Part shown: piece by piece, positions 54,124 to 64,000 of the stretch
How the letters are laid out: each line of letters starts with the position of its first letter
Numbering within the stretch: position 1 is the stretch's first letter
Assembly (NCBI GenBank): GCA_948567375.1
Contig: OX419759.1
Location: 37,538,593 to 37,602,592, forward strand
From: Lunularia cruciata
Lineage: Eukaryota > Streptophyta > Marchantiopsida > Lunulariales > Lunulariaceae
DNA: 64,000 nt
Direction of reading: 5' to 3'
The notes under the pieces: model-generated
Databases searched by the model: none
What the model saw: the letters and a program-made list of their open reading frames with translations, nothing else
What the model was told of the DNA's origin: nothing
Made by a program: the position numbers and the translations under genes

Positions 54124-57100
54124 CACCACCAACACTTCACATTCAGATACCCCATCTTCTGATTATTGGGAATCAGATTCTGAAGAAGGAGCTTCAGGTG
54201 TGGACACAAGCATGGAAGAGGAGACTTCCACGGAGGAGGATGAATCTGAATCTGATTCGGATGTGTATCCTTTGTGTGCTATGGATTTTGCACCTAAGCC
54301 AGAGGTTTTGAAGGACCCAGATAAATCACCATTGACACTTGAGGAGGTAGAGAGAAGGTTATCTACCCTCAAGTATGGCCCAAATGTTACCAAGGAGGAG
54401 AAGGTGAGATTTGAGGAGATTTTCCGCAAGTTCATCCATGTGTTTGCTTTTAGTTAAAAGGATTTGAAGGAAGTCACCTTGGAGGAGCACAAGATAGAGG
54501 TGGAGTCACATGCAAGACCAATCCGCCAAAAGCATCGTCGCATTAGCCCACCAATATCTTTGGTTGTGAAGGAGGAGATTGATAAGCTCAAGGAGGCTGG
54601 ATTTATCTTTGAGGTGGAGATTCAGAATGGGTGTCTCCAATTGTCATTGTGAAGAAAAAGAATGGCAAGCTTTGGATATGTGTGGATTACAAGAAGCTCA
54701 ATGCTGTTACTAAGAAGGACTACTACCCATTGCCATTCATTGATGAGATCTTGGAGGAGGTTCCAGGTCATGAGAGGTACAGTTTTGGAGATGGTTATAG
54801 TGGATATAACCAAATCAAGATTGCACCAGAGCATCAACAACTCACCACATTCACCACACCTTGGGGAACTTACACTTTCAAGGTCATGCCTTTTGGGCTT
54901 TGCAATGCTCCAGCCACATTCCAACGGTTCATGAACAAGGTATTTGAACTTTTCATTGGGAAATTTGTGAGAGATTTCATTGATGACTTTTGTTTCTATG
55001 GGAGCAAGGAGGAGCACTTTGAGCACCTAATCAAAGTCTTGCAACGCTTGGATGAGGCAAATGCATCACTCAACCCAGAGAAGTGCATTTTTGGATGTGA
55101 AGAAGGTCTACTTTTGGGTCACATCATCTCCAAGGATGGAATAGCAGTTGATCTTGAGAAGGTGAGGAAAATCTCAAACCTTCCATTCCCTTCAAGCTTG
55201 ACAAAGTTATGCCAATTCTTGGGGATGGTTGGGTACTATAGGAGGTTCATCTTCTCATTTTCCAACAAGGCTTATGCATTGACCATCTACATGAAGAAGG
55301 GTGTAGATTACATGGTGATTTTGGAAGACAAGGAGGCTCTCAAAGCTTTTGAGGAGCTCAAGCAATCCCTTGTTGTAGCTCCAATTCTTGCTAGACCAGA
55401 TTGGAGTAAACCTTTCATCCTCTACACTGATGCTTTTAATATAGCTATAGGATGCACTCTTAGACAATTAGACCAAGATGGGCATGATCATTTAATAGCT
55501 TATGCTAGTAGGCAGATGGTTTCAACAGAGAAGAGCTACTCTGTCACGGAGAGACAAGGGTTGGTAGTGATCTTTGGTCTCAAGAAGTTTAGACACTACT
55601 TGATTGGAAGGAAAGCCATCATTGTCATGGATCACAAGGCTTTGAAGTACATCTTCAACAAGCCTAATGTTGAAGGGAGACTAGCAAGGTGGATGATACT
55701 CTTGTCTGAGTATGACTACACCATTGAAGATAGGCCAGGAAAGAAACATGCAAATGCTGAATTATTATCTAGAGCCTATGATCATGATGGAGACGAGCCA
55801 GTGGATGATTCCTTCCCGGATGAGGAGCTCATGACAATCTCAGTCACTCAAGAGGTTCCAATGGAGTACAAGGAGATTGTGGATTTTGTGACAAGAGGTA
55901 ACTATCCAGAAGGAATGCATGCTAGGGAGAGGAAGGCCCTTGCAGCAAGATCTAGACCTTACACAATGGTGGAGGATATTCTTTTTCACCAAGGAGCAGA
56001 TGGTCTACTTCGAAGAGCAGTGGGTAAGGAAGAGTCTATCCTACTCATAAAGGAGTTTCATGAAGGTTTAGTATGTGGAGGACACTTTGCAGCAAAGGTG
56101 AATGCTTTCAAGATTCTAGATGCAGGTTACCATTGGAGAGGGATTTTCAAGGATTGTCTTGATTATTGCAAAACTTGTCATGTTTGTCAAGCTTTTGCTA
56201 GAAAGTCTACATCCACTCCACCACTTAGATCAATTCCATTGCTATGACCTTTTGAGAAGTGGGGAATTGATTTTGTAGGTCCTCTTAATAGAACCCCAAG
56301 GAACAATCGGTACATTGTGGTAGTTACTGATTACCTTACCAAGTGGGTTGAGGCTAGACCATTGAGGGACAAGAATGAAGATGAAGTGGGTAGATTTCTT
56401 TATGAACGCATTATCACTAGGTTTGGATGCCCTTTGGAGTTGGTTTCTGATAGAGGAGGAGAGTTTACAAGAAGCATTACTACAGCCATGCTACGACATT
56501 TCTCTATCACACATAGAGTAACTACATCCTATAAGCCAAATTCCAATGGCTTGGCAGAGAGAACCAATCAGACCTTGTGCATGATGTTGGCCAAAGATGA
56601 AGAAATGGAGGGGGCTAAACATCATTGGGACAAGAGGATTCATGCAGTTTTGTGGGAGTATAGGACAACCATGAAAACTTCCACCGGATATTCTCCATTT
56701 CAATTGGTGTATGGTGTTGAGTCTACCTTACCTATTCACTTTGATCTTCCTACCTTCCAAAGCATTCATAGGAGATAAAAGAAAGCACAAGGAGGTGATG
56801 CAGAGAAGTCAAGGAAGGATCAACTCATGGAGTTGGAAGAGGCAAGAGCAGTTGCTATGGTTTGAGTGGAGCAAGCCCAAAGGAAACAAAAGGAGAGCTA
56901 TGACAAGAGGCAAGGCAAGAAGAAGGTGGAGACTTTCAAAGAAGGTGATTGGGTAATGTTGTTTGATTCCATTCGATTCAAGAGAGTGCAAAAGAAGTTT
57001 TTGCCTAAGTACTTTGGACCTTTCATAGTGGAGAAGGTGTGGGGAAATTACACCTATGATCTCAAGGAGTTGGGAGGAAGACACTTTGATAGGATTAACC

Positions 57101-57132
57101 ATGATAAGTTGAAGATGTACCATAGAAGGTAG
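54124..57132 (+). pseudogene. C2 RT, RNase H and integrase
   Basis: Acidic linker (54130-54450), RT start (54464-54620), a one-base loss near 54618 (C1 has GAGAATTCAG), then one frame from 54631 to 57132. [27 protein letters not shown]. RNase H: TERQGLVVIFGLKKFRHYL and VMDHKAL, where C1 has TEREG and VTDHKAL, so the catalytic Glu is lost. Integrase: HVCQAF finger, KWGIDFVGPL, LELVSDRGGEFTRS, NGLAERTNQTL (D, D, E kept), C-terminal FKEGDWVMLFDSIRFKRVQK and HFDRINHDKLKMYHRR*. Stops at 56245, 56776 and 56862. No chromodomain. Confidence 0.88.
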
Positions 57133-57180
57133 AGAGACCTTCACTTTGAGGACAAAGTGAAAACTTAGTCCTGGGGTAAA

Positions 57181-57879
57181 TGTAACACCCATTTGTGCAT
57201 GTGTGTGGTATTGTGATATTTAGCTTGGTATTACAAGTACTTAAGAGATATTATTATATTATTTATGTAGAGATAAAGGATGGTTCTATATTAGTCATGG
57301 TTAGCTAAAGTTAGTCATAGCTAAGATAGATGGGACCTTACTTTAGAGGAAGTAGAAAAGATGAGCACCACTATTTTGGATTTTAGTGTGTTGACTTGGT
57401 ATTATTCCTAGGTGTTTGGCTTGAGGAAAGAGTTGAGAACTCTTGGGCCCGCAAGCCTTTTTGTTTTGGATTCTTCTTTAGTCCAAGGATAGCCTATGTG
57501 AAGGAATCCTTGACTTAGTGGTTGGGTCAAGATAAGACCACATGCTTAGGGGAATATGCCCATGTGAATGGATATTCATTTCTACTTTTTGACTTTACTT
57601 GACTTTTAGTCTAGTAACTTGAGTTACTATGGTAATTAGTAACTTTGGTACGTAACTATTTCACAAGTATATAAACAAGGGGTGAGGAGATACTCATCAT
57701 CCTTTCATTTACAACTATCTCTCTCTCATTGAGTTCTCTAGTGAGCAATGTCTTGAGTCTTGGAGTGTTAGCCTTGGAGGAGTATGATGGAGTTGGGGTT
57801 CCTTGCCTTCTTAGTCCATGGTGCGCTACCATAATAGCCATCAGAGGTTCATCCTGAGTGAGAGACAGGCCGGTTCACA
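57181..57879 (+). mobile_element. LTR-C, 3' LTR of C2 (699 bp)
   Basis: It starts TGTAACACCC 48 bp after the integrase stop (preceded by CCTGGGGTAAA) and ends CGGTTCACA at 57879. The TATA box lies at 57668-57675. It is followed immediately by minus-strand family D sequence, so no target duplication can be seen. Confidence 0.92.
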
Positions 57880-59700
57880 GTACCTACCGTCCAATCTGAA
57901 CCATTTGGCTCATTGAAGAACATGGTCTCTCTCCTTGGCTCCAATTGTGCCACCCACAACACCAATGCAAAGATAATCCATCACTAAGACATCATCATGG
58001 ATGTCTCATTGAATTGTACCACTATCTCTACTCTCTAGATTTATGATCTCAATAACTCTTCCTATATGCACTAAGAGAGATACCACCAAAGCCTCAAAAG
58101 ATATTTAGAGAAAGGTAGATGCATGCCAACCCAACATCATCTCCTCATCTATCTCACCATGCCAACATGCTCCAGACTGATCTTGTTGGCTGGGACATGG
58201 GTTTCTACTTAAACCATCTACATCACACGTCACCACTCCAGGTCTATGAATAATTGTGAAATCATACTCTTGTAAAATTAGAGCCCATTGTGCAAGCTTC
58301 CATGAAAGCTTGTCAGACTCCATCAACCACTTCAATGGCTGATGATCAATGATGAGAGTAAATGGGTTACCAAATAAGTAACATTAGAAATGTGCTATTG
58401 CCCATAATGCTACTAAACACTCTCTCACATAAACTATAATTTTCCTCCACTAAATTGTTGGAGCAACTAGCATAGGCCACCACAAACTCTTTCTCCTCAT
58501 CATCATGCTAGGTGATCATTATTCCAAGCATCAACATACTCCATTCAGTGTGAACCTGAAATGGTCATCCTTTGATTGGTCTCCTCAAAATAGGAGCAAA
58601 TGTCAACCTCTCCTTGAGCTCTACAAAATTATCTCCTTCTCATCTCCCCAACACCACTCTTGTCTAAGCTTGATCAGCTTTATCAAGGCCTTGGCAATGG
58701 CACTAGATCCTCTAACATAGCGATGGTAGAAGTTTGACAACCCAAGGAATGTTCGCACTTGCCCACAACCAAGGCCAAGGAATACATGCAAAGCCTCCAC
58801 CTTGGTCTGTTGAACACCAAGTCCTCCAAGGTAGATAGTGTGAACCAAATACTCAACTTGCTCTTGGAAGAACTTACACTTTCCAAGATGTAATTTGAGT
58901 CCATGAGATCTCAACCTCTCAAACACCTCAAAAAACTATCTTTCATGCTCCTCCTTAATAGTTCTATAGACCAAAATGTCATCAATATAGCACTGAGGAA
59001 AATCCAATCCAATTAGGATCCTATCTATGACCCTTTGGAACTCAGCAGAAGCACTATTTAACCTAAATGGTAAAAACCTACACTGATATAACATATCCTT
59101 GCCATGAGGATCAATAGCCCAAAATGCTATCTTGGACTTATCCTCCTCCCTAATCAAGAATTGATGATATCCTACTTGAAGATCCAAATTAATTTAAGAC
59201 CTTTGCATGCCCAATTGCATCAAAGATCTCCTTTGGTGTAGGCATGGTATACCAATCAACCCTAGTCTATCAATTGATAGGATGGTTATCTCCATATATT
59301 TGCCTATTTGTGTAGTTGCCATGTATATTTTTTCTTAGTTGGCATTATTGATAAATACTCTCCATGTGAAATTTCCACCAAACCAGCCTTCAAAAGGTCT
59401 CTACTCTTGCTCTGAATTAGTGCTCTTTCCATGTTTCTATATTAATAAGGACATAAAAAAACTAGAGTATTGCTAGTTGGCTCAATCCAAATACAATTCC
59501 TTTTAGAGCACCCAAATCCTTCATACTAAAGGAAAAACAACTCATGTAGCTTCTCAAGAACCTCCAAACACATTGTCTTTTAGCTCTTGCAAGCTTGGGA
59601 GCAACATCTTGGACCCAAGCTTATAAAAAGCTTGGGTCCAAGATGTGACTCCCAAGTATCCTTTGTAACTGAAGTAGGAGTGGAAGACATACTGATTGTT
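57880..59700 (-). pseudogene. D4 RT and RNase H
   Basis: Minus strand: DLQVGYHQFLIREEDKSKIA (about 59187), QCYIDDILVYRTIKEEHER (YxDD kept, about 58985), FERLRSHGLKLHLGKCKFFQ (58926), RNase H remnants near 58560, MKWLMESDKLSWKLAQWALI (58335), DVDGLSRNPCPSQQDQ. Stops and shifts throughout; the integrase is missing. Confidence 0.8.
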
Positions 59701-60960
59701 TGCTACACTTGGCTCTTGGGAGCAATAGTATCATGCTCTCGACCACTTGAGGTCCCAACCTTTGTGTGAAAACTCCTTCCACTCTAGTTGCAAAGCTCTC
59801 TCTACATCCTCTAACTGCATCCCAAGTAGACCAAGGGTGTAATCAAATAGACCATGGACTCCAAGTAGACTCTCACTAGTAGCCATAGGATGTGTCCCAA
59901 GAACGTCCTATCCACTTGGTTCATTGTCACCAACATGTGCCTAAATTGTCTCGATAGGCATAGAGCTCACAAGTGTTTGAGTGGTGATGCCTATCAAGCA
60001 CATCCTACGGTGCTTTGCCAAGCCAAGGCTCACAATCTAGGTCAGATAGTTCAAGTCCATAGCCTAACCTAACACTTGATGGCTAGATACTTATGACATT
60101 GCTAGAATAATGGTAATACTAGTGTGAAAACCCATTGCCAACTCTCTCTCATTGACGTTGGCTTCCACCAACTATTGGAATTGTGAGTCCTAAACAAGTC
60201 CAAAGACCTCTCTCTTGAAAAGCATGAGAGCTTGGGAAACTCATGAGAGTGAGAAAAGTGGCTCGAGGCTATCCAACTAGGTTCACCATTTCCATAAGTG
60301 ACCTATCAATCACTACCACTATTTGACATCTTGGGACTAACGCCCAAGATGCCATCAATAGTGAGATGGTCTAGTCATTGAATCCCATCGTAAGCATGCT
60401 GTAGAACCTCTTTGGGTAAGAGGTTCATCCATCAAAGATGAAGATGATGAGCCATGATCCCACTCTAGCTACATCCAACAACAACAACAAGTCCTATCCA
60501 AGAATGGACTTGATGTGTACTTGCCACCACTCCGGTGAAAGCATCACCCATCAAAGGGATGTTCTCCAAAATATTATCTAGAGAAACAGAATATTGGAAG
60601 ATGTTGTAGTATCTATAATATCTCCCAAAACATGAAAAAAGAGATCCTAAAGACCCAAACCTTGACCAATGTGTGTATGTCCCTGACATTACCATCTAAA
60701 AATACCAATTGCATGGGACCATGTCTCTCCAAATCTTGTACCCCTAGCAAGGAAATGTCTACTAGTAAGATCTTTTGGTAACCTTTAATTGCTGACATTA
60801 GTAATAAATTAGGATACCAATAGGCCAAGTGTGATACATGATGTAGAGAGACTCATCTAGCAGTCTCATCTCTCTCCATATACAAGTACCCCTATACTTG
60901 TATACCCGCTTGTAATACCGTAGCTAGTCCAATGCTAATCCCACCAAACAACTCTAGTAG
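59701..60960 (-). pseudogene. D4 C5-methyltransferase remnant
   Basis: Minus strand in order: GISIGLATVLQAG (motif I, about 60940), YLYMERDETAR then TGA (same codon as D2), AYWYPNLLLMSAIKGYQK, a motif IV remnant keeping CQGHT but with the proline codon changed to a stop (about 60690), a motif VI region with ENIPLMGDA, and C-terminal motif pieces down to about 60050. It is the third copy supporting the methyltransferase as a fixed part of family D. Confidence 0.8.
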
Positions 60961-61990
60961 ACATACTCCCTCTATTGGATACTGCCAAGCAATGAGTGTG
61001 GTATCCAAAGATGTCAAGGTAATCAACTTTGGAGGCTCATCCTCACATTGGTCTTTTGGTGGTACAAAGCCTCCACTTCAAGCCTGTTGCACCAACTAAT
61101 CAGCATGTTGCTACAATGCTTCCTCTAAACTCCACAATGGAACATCCAAAGTGGATAGAAAAATCTCATTTGTACTCCAAATCTAAATCATCTCCTCTAG
61201 TACTAGAGTATCCTCTACATGGGCATTTCCTTCCAATAAGTCACCAAGCCAAGTAACAAAACCATTGAAAGCTGAAATTGATGGCACCATGGTCTCGGAC
61301 TATAGTGAGCCAAGACTACCACTACTAAAGTGTACTAGTAGGCAACATAATTTTCCCTCACTTGACTGCCAACCTGGTCTATAAGAGATTGTCTCCTCCC
61401 AATAGTCAATATTGAAACCCATGGGGTATAACATTGCTCTCCCAACTAACACATGACTCAAATATGATCTCAATGTCTTGAGCTCTCACCATAGAGCTAT
61501 CAATCAAATCACCAGGTAAATTTGAACAACAAGCTCTCCACATATTATGTACTGTGTAGAACCATCTCCTAGAGATGTTTGGATTTGAAATGGATATCTC
61601 TCCACATCGGTCTTTTGTAACTCTAGACCAACATAAAGAGCTACACATTAGAGTCTTGTGGTGTATAGACCTTCCCTAAAGGTCCCACCAAAAAAAAACC
61701 CCCCTTTGGTTATCCAATTAGACAACTCCAAGTGTAAACCATGTTTGCTCAAAGGCCGGTCTAGATGGTAACTCCTTGAATCTAGCCATTGCTGCTTGCC
61801 ATAAACCATTGGTCATTGAGTGGGTCCTATGCTCCTCAACCAAGTCAACTTCACTATCAACCACCTCTACTCTAGTAGTAGGAACCACATCATCCCTACT
61901 CTCACAAAGTATGGTAGCCAACCAGAACATTGGGATTGAGTCAACTCCCAATGTAAACATATCATTGTTTGAAAATAATGGAAAGTGCAT
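60961..61990 (-). pseudogene. D4 protease region
   Basis: Minus-strand remnants collinear with D2 46480-47500: MIMHFPLFSNNDMFTLGVDS (61996), GLWQAAMARFKELPSRPAFE, a decayed protease site near 61640, and VIPHGFQY (about 61410). Stops and shifts; the catalytic D-S-G is not intact. Confidence 0.65.
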
Positions 61991-64000
61991 AATCAACTAA
62001 GCTACCCCCAACATCTGCTAGACTCAATCTGTGTAGTAGCAAGTGGTCGACTAGTAGGTGGTCTATCATGCACCTCATCACCACCAACCACACTTGCACT
62101 AGGACATCTTGAAGCCATGGATGTTGTCTGTAGTACCTTAGAGAGTTGAAAATATTGGGAAAGTCTGACCTATCTACCAGCCTCTCCTCTCTATAGGTCC
62201 AACTCCACTAATGCTCCTCTAGGCTTTGGAGCATGTATTGCACTCCTAGTCATTGCAGCAGAGGCATCTACTTGTGTTGTTCTATACATGAAATCCAAGA
62301 CATCTATATCACCAGGATATGAGGTGGAAGCTTCAACATCCAAATTTGATCTCCTCTAAGCTATGGCTATGCTAGCCAATCTCTACTCCAATTGCTCAAT
62401 CCGAGTAGTCATAGCTATATCAAAAGTAAGGGCAAGTATTGCACCCCTACTAGGTGTGGATCCTCTACCACCACCTTGTCCTCTATGACTTGGAGCTCCT
62501 CTATCACCCACCATAGCAGTCCTACCACTTATTTATTTTGGGTGTAGGTCAAACCATCAGTCACTAGTGTGACCAAATCTGTGGCAATGCTCACACTGTC
62601 TCTATGCTAGCTATGATGCACCAGAGGTATTAGGTTTGCTGCCTTGAGTGCAATTTCTCTTGTGGTAAGGTCCACCAAAAATCCAACAAGTAACACCAGC
62701 ACTCATTAGCTCCATAGGATCTAGGCTATTTACCATGTTCTCAAAAACCAACATGGCGTGGTGCACTCTATTGCACTCTAGAAGAAGTAATAATTGTGGA
62801 TGAGGTCTCTTTACCAAATTTAAATGTCACCACTCTCTCCTCTACCATGTTGAGCTCAATATGCTCAGCCAAACCAAATACTATTGCCAAAGTAGGTGAA
62901 ATAACCTATAATAATGTAGCATCACAAACTCTACGTTGCAACTCCTTGTCCGGTATCCTATACCCAAATTGGATTGCTTGGGCCTCAAAAACTCCTTGAA
63001 TAAATTTATCAGCCATCTCATACAAGTGTATGCCTCACATAGGCTCTCTCTAGCCTTATGTTGGAACTCTTGCACGCTCCTCATCTTGTCAATATGCACT
63101 CCTTGGTAATTCTGCCTCAAACATTGGAAGAACTCCACCATGGGATTGAACCCCAATACTACACCACCTCTTTAATTATTACCTCCCATTTTAGTAACGC
63201 CATCTCCAAGAGATCCACCAATGCTACTAGAGCTAGAACTCATAAGTGCTATTGATCTACCCCTAGAAACCAAGCTTGAAGTGATTGAGACATAGTTTGG
63301 AGATCAATATTGTCTCTACAACTCAATCTCCTCCAAGTGAGCTCTCCTCAAATCATGGTAGTCATCCATTGGTGGACCCTCCAAGTGCTGAAACAACCTC
63401 TTCTATGCCATGAAGGGTGTGGACAAAGTCAAGTTCAAACAAAGTTGAGATTCACATTTGCTATAGATCACATCAACTATCCAACTCTTGGATGAAGTCA
63501 TCCAAATCAATGGTACCCACTATACTAGAGTAACACCTAGGGCCTTTGAAGGCCCCATAAATCTTTTCCATGTCTCACAACAACGGTGCGTACACACCAA
63601 GTGCACTCTCAGTTGAATCAACTCCTATGTCAAACTCCAACTCAGAGTCAATCTTCTCCCTCATTGGGACATGAGATATAGGCTAATATCAAGTGTCAAT
63701 CTGGGTAAACCCATTGTGTACTATAGCACTTTCTCCTTTGGAATCTCCAAAGAACTTTGTCATGACAAAGTAAACAGAAATTGCACCTTAACCAAAACCA
63801 TCACAAGTACTATACCAAAAATCACCTCCAAGTGCCAATACCACCAACTAAACATCACCAATCAATGTTGCTCTAACTATGACAACTACACTAGGGGAAT
63901 GGACAGCTATAACCTGCCATCACAACATGCACCCTCACAATCTATAGGTCATCACTTCTTGCCTCATCAAAGAGAAATACAAGTATTCTGATTGGTCACC
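61991..64000 (-). pseudogene. D4 Gag and leader part
   Basis: Minus strand: zinc-knuckle region (about 62700-62570, CWIFGGPYHKRNC and the CEHCHRFGH-type second knuckle), capsid part (MGFNPMVEFFQCLRQNYQGV at 63156; here CAG is intact where D2 has TAG), EKIDSELEFDIGVDS region (about 63650), then leader to the window edge. Broken by stops. Confidence 0.7.

Larger units (their letters stand above)
52147..57180 (+). mobile_element. Element C2, internal region
   Basis: This is a family C element in plus orientation, from just inside the missing 5' LTR (primer site TGGTTCTGTTGCCGGGA, about 52151) to the 3' LTR at 57181. The left junction with D2 integrase falls in TTCTCACA, resembling the LTR-C end GGCTCACA, so the 5' LTR was lost cleanly at or near its inner edge. 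Domains: leader ORF, Gag knuckle, protease, RT, RNase H, integrase. It is decayed by stops and small shifts. Confidence 0.88.
57880..64000 (-). mobile_element. Element D4: third family D copy, cut at both ends
   Basis: It is a minus-strand copy collinear with D2 from about 51295 (just after RNase H) back to about 44400 in the leader, running off the window edge. It is truncated on its 3' side at C2's LTR. It has no LTR-C insertions at the D1 or D2 sites. It is heavily decayed: many stops, mostly C-to-T or G-to-A relative to D2. Confidence 0.85.

Noticed and set aside
1..64000. CRISPR arrays, rRNA or tRNA genes, bacterial operons
   Set aside because: No regularly spaced repeats with unique spacers and no tRNA-like cloverleaf or rRNA motif seen; the content is eukaryotic LTR elements throughout.

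Overview
The window is a nest of decayed LTR retrotransposons. I found no host gene, tRNA, rRNA or CRISPR array. The host is most likely a streptophyte (land plant or charophyte alga) with a large, methylated, repeat-rich genome. The evidence is a chromovirus with a chromodomain and an initiator-Met-type primer site, two Athila/Tat-like Ty3/gypsy families, and coding decay dominated by CGA-to-TGA and CAG-to-TAG changes, which are plant CG and CHG methylation contexts. I cannot name the species.

Four families, labelled here for convenience, account for almost everything. Family P is a chromovirus. Family A is Athila/Tat-like with a giant LTR of about 3.8 kb that itself contains a reading frame of roughly 900 codons. 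A shorter LTR-A subfamily of about 1.9 kb lacks most of that frame. Family C is Athila/Tat-like with an LTR of about 690 bp (LTR-C). Family D is a Ty3/gypsy element whose polyprotein carries a complete C5-cytosine DNA methyltransferase between protease and reverse transcriptase. In the one copy that keeps its 3' end, the polyprotein finishes in a PHD finger.

Layout: 1-1198, LTR-A (+). 1199-1412 and 5191-7703, integrase and pol of P1 (-), split by a solo LTR-A (1413-5190). 7704-18755, element D1 (-), inserted in the P1 Gag zinc knuckle and itself hit by a short solo LTR-A (7746-9629) and a solo LTR-C (15747-16436). 18756-19807, P1 gag and leader. 19808-20649, LTR-P. 20650-21845, integrase and chromodomain of a second P copy. 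21846-23550, unassigned, with a 48-bp minisatellite. 23551-26103, LTR-C (+) carrying a short solo LTR-A. 26104-39721, a family A element (+) with giant LTRs, interrupted by C1 (-, 28816-32793). 39722-41458, C3 and another gag fragment. 41459-42337, P4. 42338-42860, a D terminal repeat (-). 42861-52146, element D2 (+), the best-preserved methyltransferase copy, with a solo LTR-C inside the methyltransferase. 52147-57879, C2 (+). 57880-64000, D4 (-).

Read together, D1 and D2 describe one polyprotein: Gag, two CCHC knuckles, protease, DNA methyltransferase, RT, RNase H, DDE integrase, PHD finger. The element would thus pair a methylation writer with a histone-reader-type module. D1 also has an unusual terminal arrangement (alpha1 - internal - beta1 - alpha2 - beta2) that resembles the split direct repeats of DIRS-type elements, although the element encodes a DDE integrase.
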